Of a stretch of 7,935 nt of DNA, positions 1 to 7,034 are shown in pieces. The DNA comes from Thermoplasmata archaeon. Its GTDB lineage: Archaea > Thermoplasmatota > Thermoplasmata > Thermoplasmatales > Thermoplasmataceae. Positions within the stretch are counted from its first letter, which is position 1, and each line of letters begins with the position of its first letter. The notes under the pieces are model-generated. The model made no database searches, was not told the DNA's origin, and was given only the letters and a program-made list of their open reading frames with translations. The position numbers and the translations under genes were made by a program. The DNA lies in the NCBI GenBank assembly GCA_021850505.1, contig JAJZLW010000109.1:1-7935 (forward strand). The letters are read 5' to 3'.

Positions 1-1200
1 GCATATAAGTTCCGATTGTATCCTAACGAGGAACAGCAGGTTCTCCTGTAAAAGCACTTTGGATCATGCAGGTTTGTATGGAATCATTTTCTCGATTTCA
101 GGAATAAGAGATATGTTGAAACTGGTAAAGGGATGAGTTACAAGGATGCGTCAGTTCTCCTTCCCGCATTGAAGGAAGAAAAGGAGTGGTTAAACGAGGT
201 CAATTCACAAAGCTTGCAACAGGAATTAATGCATCTTGACAGTGCATTTCATGGATTCTTCACGAAGATTTCAAGATATCCTGCTTTCAAGAAAAAAAGA
301 AACGGGGGTTCATTCACGGTTCCACAGCATTTCGCTATTAAGGACAATCATCTTGCAATCTCGAAATTCAAGACCACGTTGCGTCTCTTCATGCACAGGA
401 ACATCGAAGGTGAAATGAGAAGCCTCACCATATCAAAGACGCCATCAGGGAAATATTACGCGTCAATACTCGCTGGGACAGGAAAGAAAATACCTGAACC
501 TGTAAAGATTGAGGCAGATACATCTACTGGTATTGATGTTGGCATAACCGCATTTCTAACCACCTCATATGGAATGCAGATCGACAATCCCAAAAATCTT
601 AAAAAATCGGAAAAGAAACTGGCGTTATTGCAGAAGAGGCTTTCTCGAAAGTAGAAAGGATCAAAGAACAGGAGCAAGGCAAGAGTAAAAGTGGCTAAAG
701 CACAGGAACACATAGCAAACCGGAGAATGGATTTCCACAACAAGGTATCTGATTCCCTGCTAAAAGCATATGACGCCGTAATAACGGAAGACTTGAACGT
801 ATCAGGCATGATGAAGAACCATAATCTTGCAAAAAGCATAGCAGATGCAGGATGGTCGTCTTTCATGACAATGCTGAAAACCAAGGCAGTGTCAAGAGGA
901 AAGAACATAATAGAGATAGGAAGGTTCGATCCCTCATCAAAGATGTGCTCACACTGTGGATATATCGATGACCTGAATTTGAGTGAAAGGAAATGGATCT
1001 GCCCGCAATGCAATACCGCACATGACAGGGAATGGAATGCCGCAAAAAACATAAAGCAATTCGGTCTCATAAAAGCCGGAGTACCCACGGACAGTGGGGA
1101 ATTAACGCCTGTGGACAGGAGTACAGATACCCTTATCCTTCTCGCAAGAGAGGGAATAGGGCAAGTACACTGGCTGAAGCAGGAAGCCCACCCTCTTTAG
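1..1200 (+). pseudogene. tnpB: IS200/IS605-family TnpB (RNA-guided nuclease), broken by two stop codons
   Basis: This is a TnpB/OrfB-family protein of IS200/IS605 elements, ancestor-like to Cas12 nucleases. The frame is open at the window edge with the typical N-terminal AYKFRLYPNEEQQ, so only a few residues are missing upstream. It continues in one frame to TAG at 1198-1200, about 399 codons, the usual TnpB length. Two in-frame stops break it: TAA at 49-51 and TAG at 652-654, the latter in the conserved LSRK-x-KGSKNR segment. No frameshift is seen. RuvC-like residues remain: Asp in GIDVG (535-537), Glu in ITEDLN (787-789) and Asp in HDREWN (1024-1026). The zinc finger is CSHC...CPQC, with cysteines at 946, 955, 1000 and 1009. 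No TnpA is visible. ATG 133 and GTG 691 could start fragments, but neither would make a whole nuclease. Both stops could come from C-to-T changes in glutamine codons (inference). Convergent with the cyclase gene. Confidence 0.9.
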
Positions 1201-1217
1201 GCGCGGGAGGATGTCAC
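1187..1217 (+). mobile_element. Probable right end of the IS605-type element with degraded hairpin
   Basis: The last tnpB codons and the stop lie in a GC-rich imperfect hairpin: CCCACCC (1187-1193) faces GGCGCGGG (1200-1207) across a short CTTTA loop, with A:C and C:C mismatches. GGATGTCAC follows at 1209-1217. Right ends of this family carry such a subterminal hairpin just after tnpB, and the same RNA forms the scaffold of the guide (omega) RNA. The mismatches suggest decay. The exact boundary is inferred, because the left end lies outside the window. Confidence 0.55.
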
Positions 1218-2035
1218 GCAAGAGCGATTGGCCTCACAAGCGATGCCTCCGCTCCTTTTATTTTGAGTGGAGATACCATAAGGAGGGAAGAATATGCTCT
1301 GTCCTTTGAAAGATCCTCAAGCTTAAGGCTTTTCATCAGAAATATACCATTATCGGTGAGTATGATGTTGTGTACCTCGAATGGTATTGGTACCCCAGCA
1401 GCAAGGTTGTCAATTCCGACAAGCCTCGGTTTCTTGCCAGCCAGCCACTTTGCGGATTCAGGTCCGAGACCGGCAAATTTATGCAGGTATGCGTCGCTGT
1501 CCGTTTCAAAGAACCTCGAATAGCCAGTTCTGACAAGAATGGCGTCACCTTCTTCAATGCTTAAACCGGCAAACTCCATCGCCTTCTGTAGATCATCAGC
1601 CGAGATCTGGTACCTTTCAGGAAGGATATCAAGCCCTTTTGAGGCAGGAACATCGAGCAATTTCGCGTTGACAACAATGGGCGGAACACTTTCGGCGCTG
1701 AAAAGCGGTTCCGGGAGATCATGGTAACCGTCATCCCTCTCATATTTTGTTATATCCACACCTCTCACCTTGAGCGATCGGGACATGTGGATGGGAAGGT
1801 CGAAGTGAGTGCCGGCATGCATGCTTGTTGTCACATAGCCGATAGAATCTGCAAATTCAGGTGCCACATTCTTGAAAAGTTCCTTTGTGTGCTCATGGTA
1901 ACGATAGAGGAAATATGAAAATGGCGGGTCTGCAGGGTGTACTGGCATCGTTTTCCAGTAAGGCTGGCCCAAGTCATATACCTTACATTTCTTTACAGAA
2001 CCCAACAGTTCCTTTGTTGTTTCTTTCATCTGCAT
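1214..2035 (-). CDS. Cyclase/kynurenine-formamidase-family metal-dependent hydrolase
   Basis: A 273-residue protein of the cyclase family (PF04199), which includes kynurenine formamidase KynB, isatin hydrolase and polyketide cyclase-like enzymes. These hydrolyse amides or lactams with bound divalent metal. The family signature HxGTHxDxPxH is complete as HAGTHFDLPIH (His73, His77, Asp79, His83). GIDNLAAG and a second conserved His222 follow. The Glu that lies 12 residues after this His in KynB is Met234 here, so metal binding probably differs. ATG at 2035 is chosen; a second ATG two codons in is equally possible, and neither has a clear SD. It lies 145 bp after the MFS gene, beyond a T-rich tract, with its own TATA-like box and a palindrome. 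Its TGA (1216-1214) lies inside the presumed end of the tnpB element. No signal peptide is seen, so it is probably cytoplasmic. The substrate is unknown; the oxidised product of the Mo enzyme is a reasonable guess. Confidence 0.88.
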   Translation of the reverse strand: MQMKETTKELLGSVKKCKVYDLGQPYWKTMPVHPADPPFSYFLYRYHEHTKELFKNVAPEFADSIGYVTTSMHAGTHFDLPIHMSRSLKVRGVDITKYERDDGYHDLPEPLFSAESVPPIVVNAKLLDVPASKGLDILPERYQISADDLQKAMEFAGLSIEEGDAILVRTGYSRFFETDSDAYLHKFAGLGPESAKWLAGKKPRLVGIDNLAAGVPIPFEVHNIILTDNGIFLMKSLKLEDLSKDRAYSSLLMVSPLKIKGAEASLVRPIALA

Positions 2036-2043
2036 AGTTCTTG

Positions 2044-2065
2044 ATAATTCTGTGAATTATAATTC
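2044..2065. promoter_or_regulatory. Inverted repeat and 12-bp palindrome upstream of the cyclase gene, possible operator
   Basis: ATAATTC-TGT-GAATTAT (2044-2060) is a perfect 7-bp inverted repeat. It overlaps the perfect palindrome GAATTATAATTC (2054-2065), so the half-site occurs three times in 22 bp. It lies between the likely TATA box (about 2086-2094) and the ATG at 2035, near where transcription should start, a usual place for an archaeal repressor. AT-rich DNA yields such repeats by chance more readily, so binding is only inferred. Confidence 0.4.
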
Positions 2066-2085
2066 TTTGCACACTGAATCCAGTC

Positions 2086-2094
2086 CTTTTTATC
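2086..2094 (-). promoter_or_regulatory. Likely TATA box of the cyclase gene
   Basis: On the minus strand GATAAAAAG lies about 55 nt before the ATG at 2035. An archaeal start site about 25 nt downstream would fall near 2064, giving a leader of roughly 28 nt. Other AT-rich segments nearby could serve instead. Confidence 0.35.
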
Positions 2095-2128
2095 AAGGAA
2101 TAATCAGAATAAATCTGCCAAAAATGAT

Positions 2129-2158
2129 ATTAATAAAAAAATTAAAAAAATAAGTTAT
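2129..2158 (-). terminator. T-rich terminator after the MFS gene
   Basis: On the minus strand, beginning about 23 nt after the MFS stop, the transcript would read TTATTTTTTTAATTTTTTTT. Runs of T without a required hairpin are the normal archaeal intrinsic termination signal. This separates the MFS unit from the cyclase gene. Confidence 0.6.
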
Positions 2159-2180
2159 TAGTAAAGATCTGGATACATCA

Positions 2181-3542
2181 TCAGACGCTGATTTCTTCCA
2201 GCTCCTTCTTCGGTGGTGTGTTCTTCATTGCGAAGAAGAAAATCACTATTGCAATGAATTCAGGTATGATCTCAAGATACAGCCAGGCTGCATTGAATGA
2301 TATCGAGGAAAGCGCCTGACCAAATATAAGTGTCCATACCGCCTGTCCTAAACTCCAGAAGGCTGCTCCCCAGATTGCTCCTGTCGCTCTCGTTCTGGTT
2401 GGGAAGGATTCTGTATTCATCCGGATAAGTCCAGCAAACTGCCCGTTTTCTGTGAAGAAAAACATAACGTAAAATACAGCCAGAGCGGTGAAACTATGCC
2501 CAGAATCAAAGGTCACAAGATAAAGGCTGATTGCTTCAAGCGTTGCGAATATTATGATAGAATGCTTTGCGCCTATTATGTCATTCAAAATTCCGTTTGC
2601 TATGTATCCAATTATGCCTGCAAAAGATACAAGTGTAAAGAGCGTTACAACCTGAGTAACAGGGAAATTTCTGACGAACTCAAAATATGTCGGCTGGAAT
2701 GAGTTGCTTGTTATCGCAATGCCGGTTGTTATGAAATTCCAGAAGGCAAGGACAACAGTTACTCTTATAAGGTCCTTGCTGAAAAGCTGTTTATATGTTG
2801 GCTTGTCTGCTTTTTCGGTATCGACGGGATATATTTTTTCGAGTTCCTGGACCTCTTTATGCTTGCCCTCTTTCTTTGCCTTCCTCAATTTCTGGACATG
2901 CTCGAATCTGTCAGGGTTCTTGACGTAGTACCTGAAAACAAGAACAAGTATCGCAGGTAGGAAGGCAAACAGGAACGCAACCCTCCATCCCTCAGCAGTA
3001 CCATAAACAGAGAGAACCACGAGCGCTATCAGACTTGCCAGACCATAACCAAACACCCATCCAGACTGCATTATTGAAAGAACAATACCCCTGAACCTTT
3101 TTCCTATTGTCTCTGTCAGGACAGTGCCGCCTGCGCCCCATTCTCCCCCAGTGAATGCACCAGCACCTATCCTGATGCCAAACCAGGACGCGAAATTGTA
3201 TATGAAATACTGGAAAACGGAAAAGAAGGCTGTCCCAAGCATTGTAAACTGCAGGACAAACCTTCTTCCAAGACGATCAGCAATCGGCCCCAGTACAAGA
3301 CTCAGAAAGAAACTTGCAAAGAAACCAATCGACACGATATATCCATATTCAGTATCGGTCAAATGCAGAGCCGCGTTTATCTGTGGAGACAGGATAAGAA
3401 TAAGATTCCCGTCTGTGTTAATCAATCCCCAGCCAAGATAAATTATTATGGCCAGAAATACAAGGTATTTCTTGGAGAATCCAGTTTTCTTCTTTCCTGG
3501 TTCTTCATTCTTCACCGGTGTAGAGCTGTTCTCTTCAGTCAT
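2181..3542 (-). CDS. MFS transporter, carboxylate/aromatic acid:H+ symporter type
   Basis: A 453-residue major facilitator protein of 12 predicted helices. A charged N-terminal tail (about 1-25) precedes TM1 (about 27-50). The loop 2-3 signature is complete as GPIADRLGRR (85-94), with GGEWGAGG (132-139) in TM4. A long, highly charged cytoplasmic loop (about 207-257) divides the two six-helix halves. The second-half signature reads ESFPTRTRATG (378-388). The GGEWGAG and FPTRxRATG motifs are typical of metabolite:H+ symporters for aromatic acids, sialate or short carboxylates. ATG 3542 is preceded by AGGT (3547-3550) at a short 4-nt spacing. It follows the CoxG gene after 139 bp containing a T-rich tract and a TATA-like box, so it is probably a separate or additional transcription unit. 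It most likely imports the substrate of the neighbouring oxidase or exports its product. The direction and substrate cannot be read from sequence. Confidence 0.9.
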   Translation of the reverse strand: MTEENSSTPVKNEEPGKKKTGFSKKYLVFLAIIIYLGWGLINTDGNLILILSPQINAALHLTDTEYGYIVSIGFFASFFLSLVLGPIADRLGRRFVLQFTMLGTAFFSVFQYFIYNFASWFGIRIGAGAFTGGEWGAGGTVLTETIGKRFRGIVLSIMQSGWVFGYGLASLIALVVLSVYGTAEGWRVAFLFAFLPAILVLVFRYYVKNPDRFEHVQKLRKAKKEGKHKEVQELEKIYPVDTEKADKPTYKQLFSKDLIRVTVVLAFWNFITTGIAITSNSFQPTYFEFVRNFPVTQVVTLFTLVSFAGIIGYIANGILNDIIGAKHSIIIFATLEAISLYLVTFDSGHSFTALAVFYVMFFFTENGQFAGLIRMNTESFPTRTRATGAIWGAAFWSLGQAVWTLIFGQALSSISFNAAWLYLEIIPEFIAIVIFFFAMKNTPPKKELEEISV

Positions 3543-3587
3543 TTTTACCTGTCAGCTATATGAAGTAGGATGCTTAAGAATTTTGCG

Positions 3588-3595
3588 TTTTTAAA
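3588..3595 (-). promoter_or_regulatory. Likely TATA box of the MFS gene
   Basis: TTTAAAAA on the minus strand is centred about 50 nt before the ATG at 3542. This predicts a start near 3565 and a short leader of about 23 nt that keeps the AGGT SD site. The 8-bp palindrome AACCGGTT lies just upstream at 3604-3611 and could bind a regulator. The assignment rests on spacing and base content only. Confidence 0.4.
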
Positions 3596-3624
3596 CCTCC
3601 AAAAACCGGTTAAAACAAAGGTTG

Positions 3625-3675
3625 GAATAAGAATTTAATGAAGAAGAAATTATAATAAATATCAATATAAATAAA
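3625..3675 (-). terminator. T-rich terminator after the Mo-oxidase operon
   Basis: Starting a few bases after the CoxG stop, the minus strand is strongly T-rich, with ATTTCTTTATTTATATTGAT followed by TTTATTATAATTTCTTC. No stable GC stem is visible. This matches the U-rich termination signals of archaea and ends the four-gene operon, although some readthrough into the MFS gene is possible. Confidence 0.5.
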
Positions 3676-3681
3676 GAAATT

Positions 3682-4119
3682 TCACGCGCTCAGCTTGCTT
3701 GCCATGCAACCAAATGCCTTTTCAATGATATTATCCGAAACCTTCGAAATATATCTCTGACCAATGCTTGCAAGCCTGCCTGCCATTATTGCATCAACGT
3801 TCCATTTCAATGAGGTTTTCGAAGAATCGCCATTGACAGAAACATCTATTTTCACATTCGCACTGTTGCTTTTTGTTTTTGCATCCATAGCGATAAGTAT
3901 CTTCTTGTTGTCCCTGTCAGGTGTAAACTTCACAACGCTGTCAAACGTTTCCTTGATGAAGCCCACTCCGACCTTGATCTTTGCCTCAATTGTTGTGGGG
4001 TCAACTATCTTGTACTCCTTTACATCTGGCATGCATTCAGCCATGTTTTTTGCATCCGTGACAAAAGCCCAGACAGACTCGAAATCCTTCGCTATTTCCT
4101 TAGAACCTTCCAGTTTCAT
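3682..4119 (-). CDS. coxG: CoxG-family (SRPBCC fold) accessory protein
   Basis: A 145-residue protein matching the CoxG family (PF06240, SRPBCC/START-like fold). The family pattern is present from the first residue: MKLEGSKEIA, then a WAFVTDAKNMAECMPD segment (17-32), a KIKVGVGFIKETFD strand region (48-61), and a C-terminal helix GRLASIGQRYISKVSDNIIE (about 114-133). In carboxydotrophic bacteria CoxG is a small protein needed to attach the CO dehydrogenase to the membrane. Family members also occur beside other Mo hydroxylases, so a recruiting or lipid/quinone-binding role is an inference here. The ATG overlaps the stop of the large subunit by 4 nt (ATGA), and GGAGGT lies 6 nt upstream, so start and translational coupling are well supported. 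There is no signal peptide or clear membrane helix. The length is normal for the family. Confidence 0.9.
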   Translation of the reverse strand: MKLEGSKEIAKDFESVWAFVTDAKNMAECMPDVKEYKIVDPTTIEAKIKVGVGFIKETFDSVVKFTPDRDNKKILIAMDAKTKSNSANVKIDVSVNGDSSKTSLKWNVDAIMAGRLASIGQRYISKVSDNIIEKAFGCMASKLSA

Positions 4120-6536
4120 TTTTTGACCTCCTTTCTTTTTTCATACATTTCGCTTGGTGATATGTGGGATTTATTTAACCTAATACCCAGATGGTACACG
4201 GCATCCTCCGTCGCATTGACGATAGATCCAATAGGTCCGCCGCCGCCTTCCCCGATCCCCCTGACTCCAGTCAATGAACTCGTCGAATGGGTGACGTTGT
4301 TGATCGCATCAATATGTGGCATCTTCTTGGCATCCATCACATTGTAGTCCCAGAAATTAGAACTCATCAGCATTCCATCGTCATCGTAGACAAGTTCCTC
4401 AAGCAAAGCAGCACTCATTCCATGCATTGTTGCACCATTTTCCTGGCCTTCGACAACAAGCGGGTTGATCATTCTGCCAGGATCTGAAACGACGACATGC
4501 TTCAATATGTTGACCTGGAATGTTTCTGGGTCTACCTCAACTACGGTTCCATGCATTGAATAAGAATAGGTCAGTGTGTTGTTTATTCTGTTACTCTTGT
4601 CAGGCATATTTTTAGTGAAGTCAGGGCTGTAGACATAATAGCTCATAAGGCCGGGTTGAACATCCTTCGGCAGGCGCATTACATCACTCCAGGCAACCGA
4701 TGCAATATCAGCGAAAGAGACCTTTTTTCCAGTGACACTGCTTTTTACCTCTGAGTTCTCTACGATCATGTCAGATTCACGTTCACTGAGAAGATGTGCC
4801 GCTATGATTTTCAGTTTGTTCTTCAGTTCCCCTGCTGCCATGAACAGAGCTGTTCCGGCAAGCACCGCGCTCCTGCTTGCATAGGCACCGGAATGTGCAG
4901 CCCAGATGTTGCTTATTGAATCAAAGCCTGTCTGGTATGTAATGTTCTGCGGGTCTGTGCTCAATACCTCAGCAACTATCTGTGCAAATGTTGTTGCATG
5001 TGACTGGCCCTGGTCAGTTGTACCGCTTCTGCAAACAATCTCACCAAACTGGTTTATCATCACCATCCCGGTTTCAGAATTACCGGAAACCGGGAAATAT
5101 GGGTTTATTATTTTTACCTGTGAAAAGTTGTTTGCGCCTGAGTCAATAACTGCAGAGAAGCCGATTCCTATGAGGTGCCCCTTCTTTCTTTCCTCTAACT
5201 GGACTCCCCTCCATTTCTTGTATTCAAGCTTGTCCATCAGCATGTCAAAAGATTTGAAATAATCTCCTCCATCGTATATGGTCCCAGAAGGCCCGACATA
5301 GGGCATCTGATCCTTTCTGATAAGATTCTTCCTCCTGACATCAGTTGGATCCAGATTCAGTTTCCTCGAGACTATATCCATCATCCTCTCCCACATGAAG
5401 TTATGCTGCAGACGGGAATAACCCCTCACCGGACCGGTTGGTCCCTTATTTGAAAGAACCTGCAGGAATTCAACGTAGATATCAGGGATATCGTAAATGC
5501 CAGGAGTGACCTGTGACCATATGACAGCGCCGGCTGGTTCATATCTTGTATACGCACCGCAGTTGTCTATGGCTTTCATCTTCACGCCAACAACCTTTCC
5601 ATCCTTCTTTACTGCAATTGAAACATGATATGTTCTTTCATTGTTGTGGGTGCCGGACATTATGTTTTCTGTTCTCGTCTCAACGTACTTGACAGGTCTC
5701 CTGATCTTTCTTGCGATGTATGAGAGCAGGGTGATGTGTGTGTAATTAATTATCTTGCCACCAAAAGCACCTCCTACATTCGGTGGCACTATCATTCTGA
5801 ACTTCGAAGGTGGAATCTTGAGTGATCCGCAGATGAGCGGAAGGGAGAACATTGGCATCTGGTTTACACTGTACACCTCGATGACGTCATGCGTTTCGTT
5901 ATATAGAGCAAGGACTGCACTGGTTTCAAGAGGAACCGAGGCATAACGGTGATTCTTGACTGTATCCTCAACGACAACATCCGCTTTTTTGAAAGCCTCG
6001 TTCACATTACCCAGATCCCAGACCCCTCTCCAAACAAGGTTCGAACCGACATTCTCATGGACAAGTGGCGCACCTTTTTCCAGTGATTTCTCACCATCGA
6101 GTACAACCGGAAGAGGCTCATAGGTTATTTCAATAAGTTCTGCTGCATCCTCCGCAACGTACGGGTCAGTGGCAACGACTGCGACTACGGGCTCACCGTA
6201 GTATCTGACCTTGCCGACAGCAAGCGGGTAATCTTTGAGATCGCCTGATGGTGGCAGTGCAATCTGCATAAATGGTGCAATGTTCTTCTCAAGTTCCTCT
6301 CCTGTTATGATATCCACAACACCTTCCAGCTTCTTTGCCCTGGAAACATCTATGTGCTTAATCTTCGCATGTCCATATGTTGAAGTGGCGTATGACAGAT
6401 ACAAAGTGCCCGGGATCTCATAATCATCCACGTAGGTACCCTTTCCCCTTATTGCTATAAGGTCTTCCTTTATCTTTATAGGTTTACCTATGAAACGATC
6501 CGATGCCTCAAGATCTGATTCAAGCACCTGCTTCAT
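4116..6536 (-). CDS. Xanthine-oxidase-family Mo hydroxylase, large (molybdenum) subunit
   Basis: An 806-residue subunit of the xanthine oxidase/CO dehydrogenase family, full length for a stand-alone large subunit. It would bind the Mo-pterin cofactor and hydroxylate its substrate using water. An a/b hammerhead domain (about 15-140, RGKGTYVDD) precedes the two-part Mo-binding region. Visible motifs are GGAFGGK (255-261), GPVRGYSRLQ (368-377), DQGQSHATTFAQI (508-520), DPGRMINPLVVEGQ (685-698) and GVRGIGEGGGG (757-767). Glu763 matches the catalytic Glu (bovine XDH Glu1261), and Arg371 matches Arg880. The position of XDH Glu802 is Ile262, and the loop is neither AYxCSFR (CoxL) nor AYRGAGR (form II). 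True CO or purine oxidation is therefore unlikely. Glyceraldehyde oxidase, known in thermoacidophilic archaea, and N-heterocycle or aldehyde oxidation remain open. The ATG follows the small-subunit TAA directly, with GAGGTG 6 nt upstream. No Tat signal is seen, so it is cytoplasmic. Confidence 0.93.
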   Translation of the reverse strand: MKQVLESDLEASDRFIGKPIKIKEDLIAIRGKGTYVDDYEIPGTLYLSYATSTYGHAKIKHIDVSRAKKLEGVVDIITGEELEKNIAPFMQIALPPSGDLKDYPLAVGKVRYYGEPVVAVVATDPYVAEDAAELIEITYEPLPVVLDGEKSLEKGAPLVHENVGSNLVWRGVWDLGNVNEAFKKADVVVEDTVKNHRYASVPLETSAVLALYNETHDVIEVYSVNQMPMFSLPLICGSLKIPPSKFRMIVPPNVGGAFGGKIINYTHITLLSYIARKIRRPVKYVETRTENIMSGTHNNERTYHVSIAVKKDGKVVGVKMKAIDNCGAYTRYEPAGAVIWSQVTPGIYDIPDIYVEFLQVLSNKGPTGPVRGYSRLQHNFMWERMMDIVSRKLNLDPTDVRRKNLIRKDQMPYVGPSGTIYDGGDYFKSFDMLMDKLEYKKWRGVQLEERKKGHLIGIGFSAVIDSGANNFSQVKIINPYFPVSGNSETGMVMINQFGEIVCRSGTTDQGQSHATTFAQIVAEVLSTDPQNITYQTGFDSISNIWAAHSGAYASRSAVLAGTALFMAAGELKNKLKIIAAHLLSERESDMIVENSEVKSSVTGKKVSFADIASVAWSDVMRLPKDVQPGLMSYYVYSPDFTKNMPDKSNRINNTLTYSYSMHGTVVEVDPETFQVNILKHVVVSDPGRMINPLVVEGQENGATMHGMSAALLEELVYDDDGMLMSSNFWDYNVMDAKKMPHIDAINNVTHSTSSLTGVRGIGEGGGGPIGSIVNATEDAVYHLGIRLNKSHISPSEMYEKRKEVKK
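4126..4131 (-). promoter_or_regulatory. Shine-Dalgarno site of the CoxG gene
   Basis: GGAGGT on the minus strand lies 6 nt before the ATG at 4119, inside the last codons of the large-subunit gene. With the ATGA overlap it fixes the CoxG start. Confidence 0.8.
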
Positions 6537-7034
6537 TTATTGCACCTCTTTCTTACCTATTTTTTTTGAGGCATCAGATATTGCCTTGATTATGCTGAGA
6601 TATCCGGTGCATCTGCATATGTTACCAGAAATACCCTCCCTGATCTCATCTTCTGATGGATGGGGATTTCTGTTCAGAAGAAAAGTGGCTGACATCAGCA
6701 TTCCTGGTGTGCAGTATCCGCACTGCAGTGCATGGTTCTCCCAGAACGCGTTCTGAAGTGCATTGATTGTTCCATCATGTGCGAGCCCCTCAACTGTGGA
6801 TATCTTTTTGCCGTCAGCCTCCACTGCAAAGACGGTGCATGACTTGACGGACTTGCCATCAAGTATTACAGTGCAGGCGCCGCAACTTGTCGTATCGCAT
6901 CCGATATGGGTACCCTTGAGTTTTGCCACCATTCTGATGAAATCAACAAGAAGCATCCTTGGCTCAACATCCGACTCGTACTTCTTTCCGTTTATCTCTA
7001 TTTTAACCAATTGCTTTCCAGTCATATTAATCAC
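6537..7034 (-). CDS. Xanthine-oxidase-family Mo hydroxylase, small [2Fe-2S] subunit
   Basis: A 165-residue iron-sulfur subunit that passes electrons from the Mo site to FAD. The N-terminal ferredoxin-like domain carries the first cluster ligands Cys46, Cys51, Cys54 and Cys66 ([12 protein letters not shown]...KSC). The C-terminal helical domain carries the second set: Cys105 and Cys108 (QCGYCTPG), then Cys140 and Cys142 (GNICRCTGY). All eight ligands are intact, as is Gln104, which normally contacts the pterin cofactor. GTG at 7034 is preferred as the start because GGAGG lies 6 nt upstream and the GTGA overlap with the FAD-subunit stop implies coupling. An ATG at 7025 would be 15 nt from that SD, too far. 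The length is normal for the family (about 150-170). It lies in the M-S-L order common for Cox-type operons. Confidence 0.95.
   Translation of the reverse strand: MINMTGKQLVKIEINGKKYESDVEPRMLLVDFIRMVAKLKGTHIGCDTTSCGACTVILDGKSVKSCTVFAVEADGKKISTVEGLAHDGTINALQNAFWENHALQCGYCTPGMLMSATFLLNRNPHPSEDEIREGISGNICRCTGYLSIIKAISDASKKIGKKEVQ
6543..6548 (-). promoter_or_regulatory. Shine-Dalgarno site of the large-subunit gene
   Basis: GAGGTG on the minus strand lies 6 nt before the ATG at 6536, within the final codons of the small-subunit gene, supporting this start. Confidence 0.75.

Noticed and set aside
652..654. TAG as a readthrough or pyrrolysine codon in tnpB
   Set aside because: A second stop in the same frame is TAA, which pyrrolysine decoding does not explain, and neither lies in a meaningful context. 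Ordinary decay is simpler.
456..1088. Minus-strand 210-residue open frame opposite tnpB
   Set aside because: It lies fully antisense to clear TnpB coding sequence, its translation resembles no family, and it has no SD. It is a shadow frame.
1..1200. Domesticated TnpB-derived repressor (TldR-like)
   Set aside because: TldR proteins have lost RuvC residues but keep an intact frame. Here the catalytic residues are kept and the frame is broken, which is the opposite pattern.
1032..1523. Plus-strand open frame spanning the tnpB end and the cyclase gene
   Set aside because: It crosses two genes in wrong frames and its translation is low-complexity, Ser/Arg-rich. It is a chance frame.
4116..6536. 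Annotation of the oxidase as carbon monoxide dehydrogenase
   Set aside because: The CO-active loop AYxCSFR with its Cu-binding cysteine is absent (PVRGYSR instead, Gly at the Cys position). Only the overall architecture and CoxG are shared.
4116..6536. True xanthine dehydrogenase for purine breakdown
   Set aside because: The purine-recognition Glu after GGxFGGK is Ile262, and no other purine-catabolic gene is present. The subunit arrangement is Cox-like.
6537..7025. ATG at 7025 as start of the iron-sulfur subunit
   Set aside because: It is 15 nt from the only SD. The GTG at 7034 has the 6-nt spacing seen at the other internal starts, though the ATG cannot be fully excluded.
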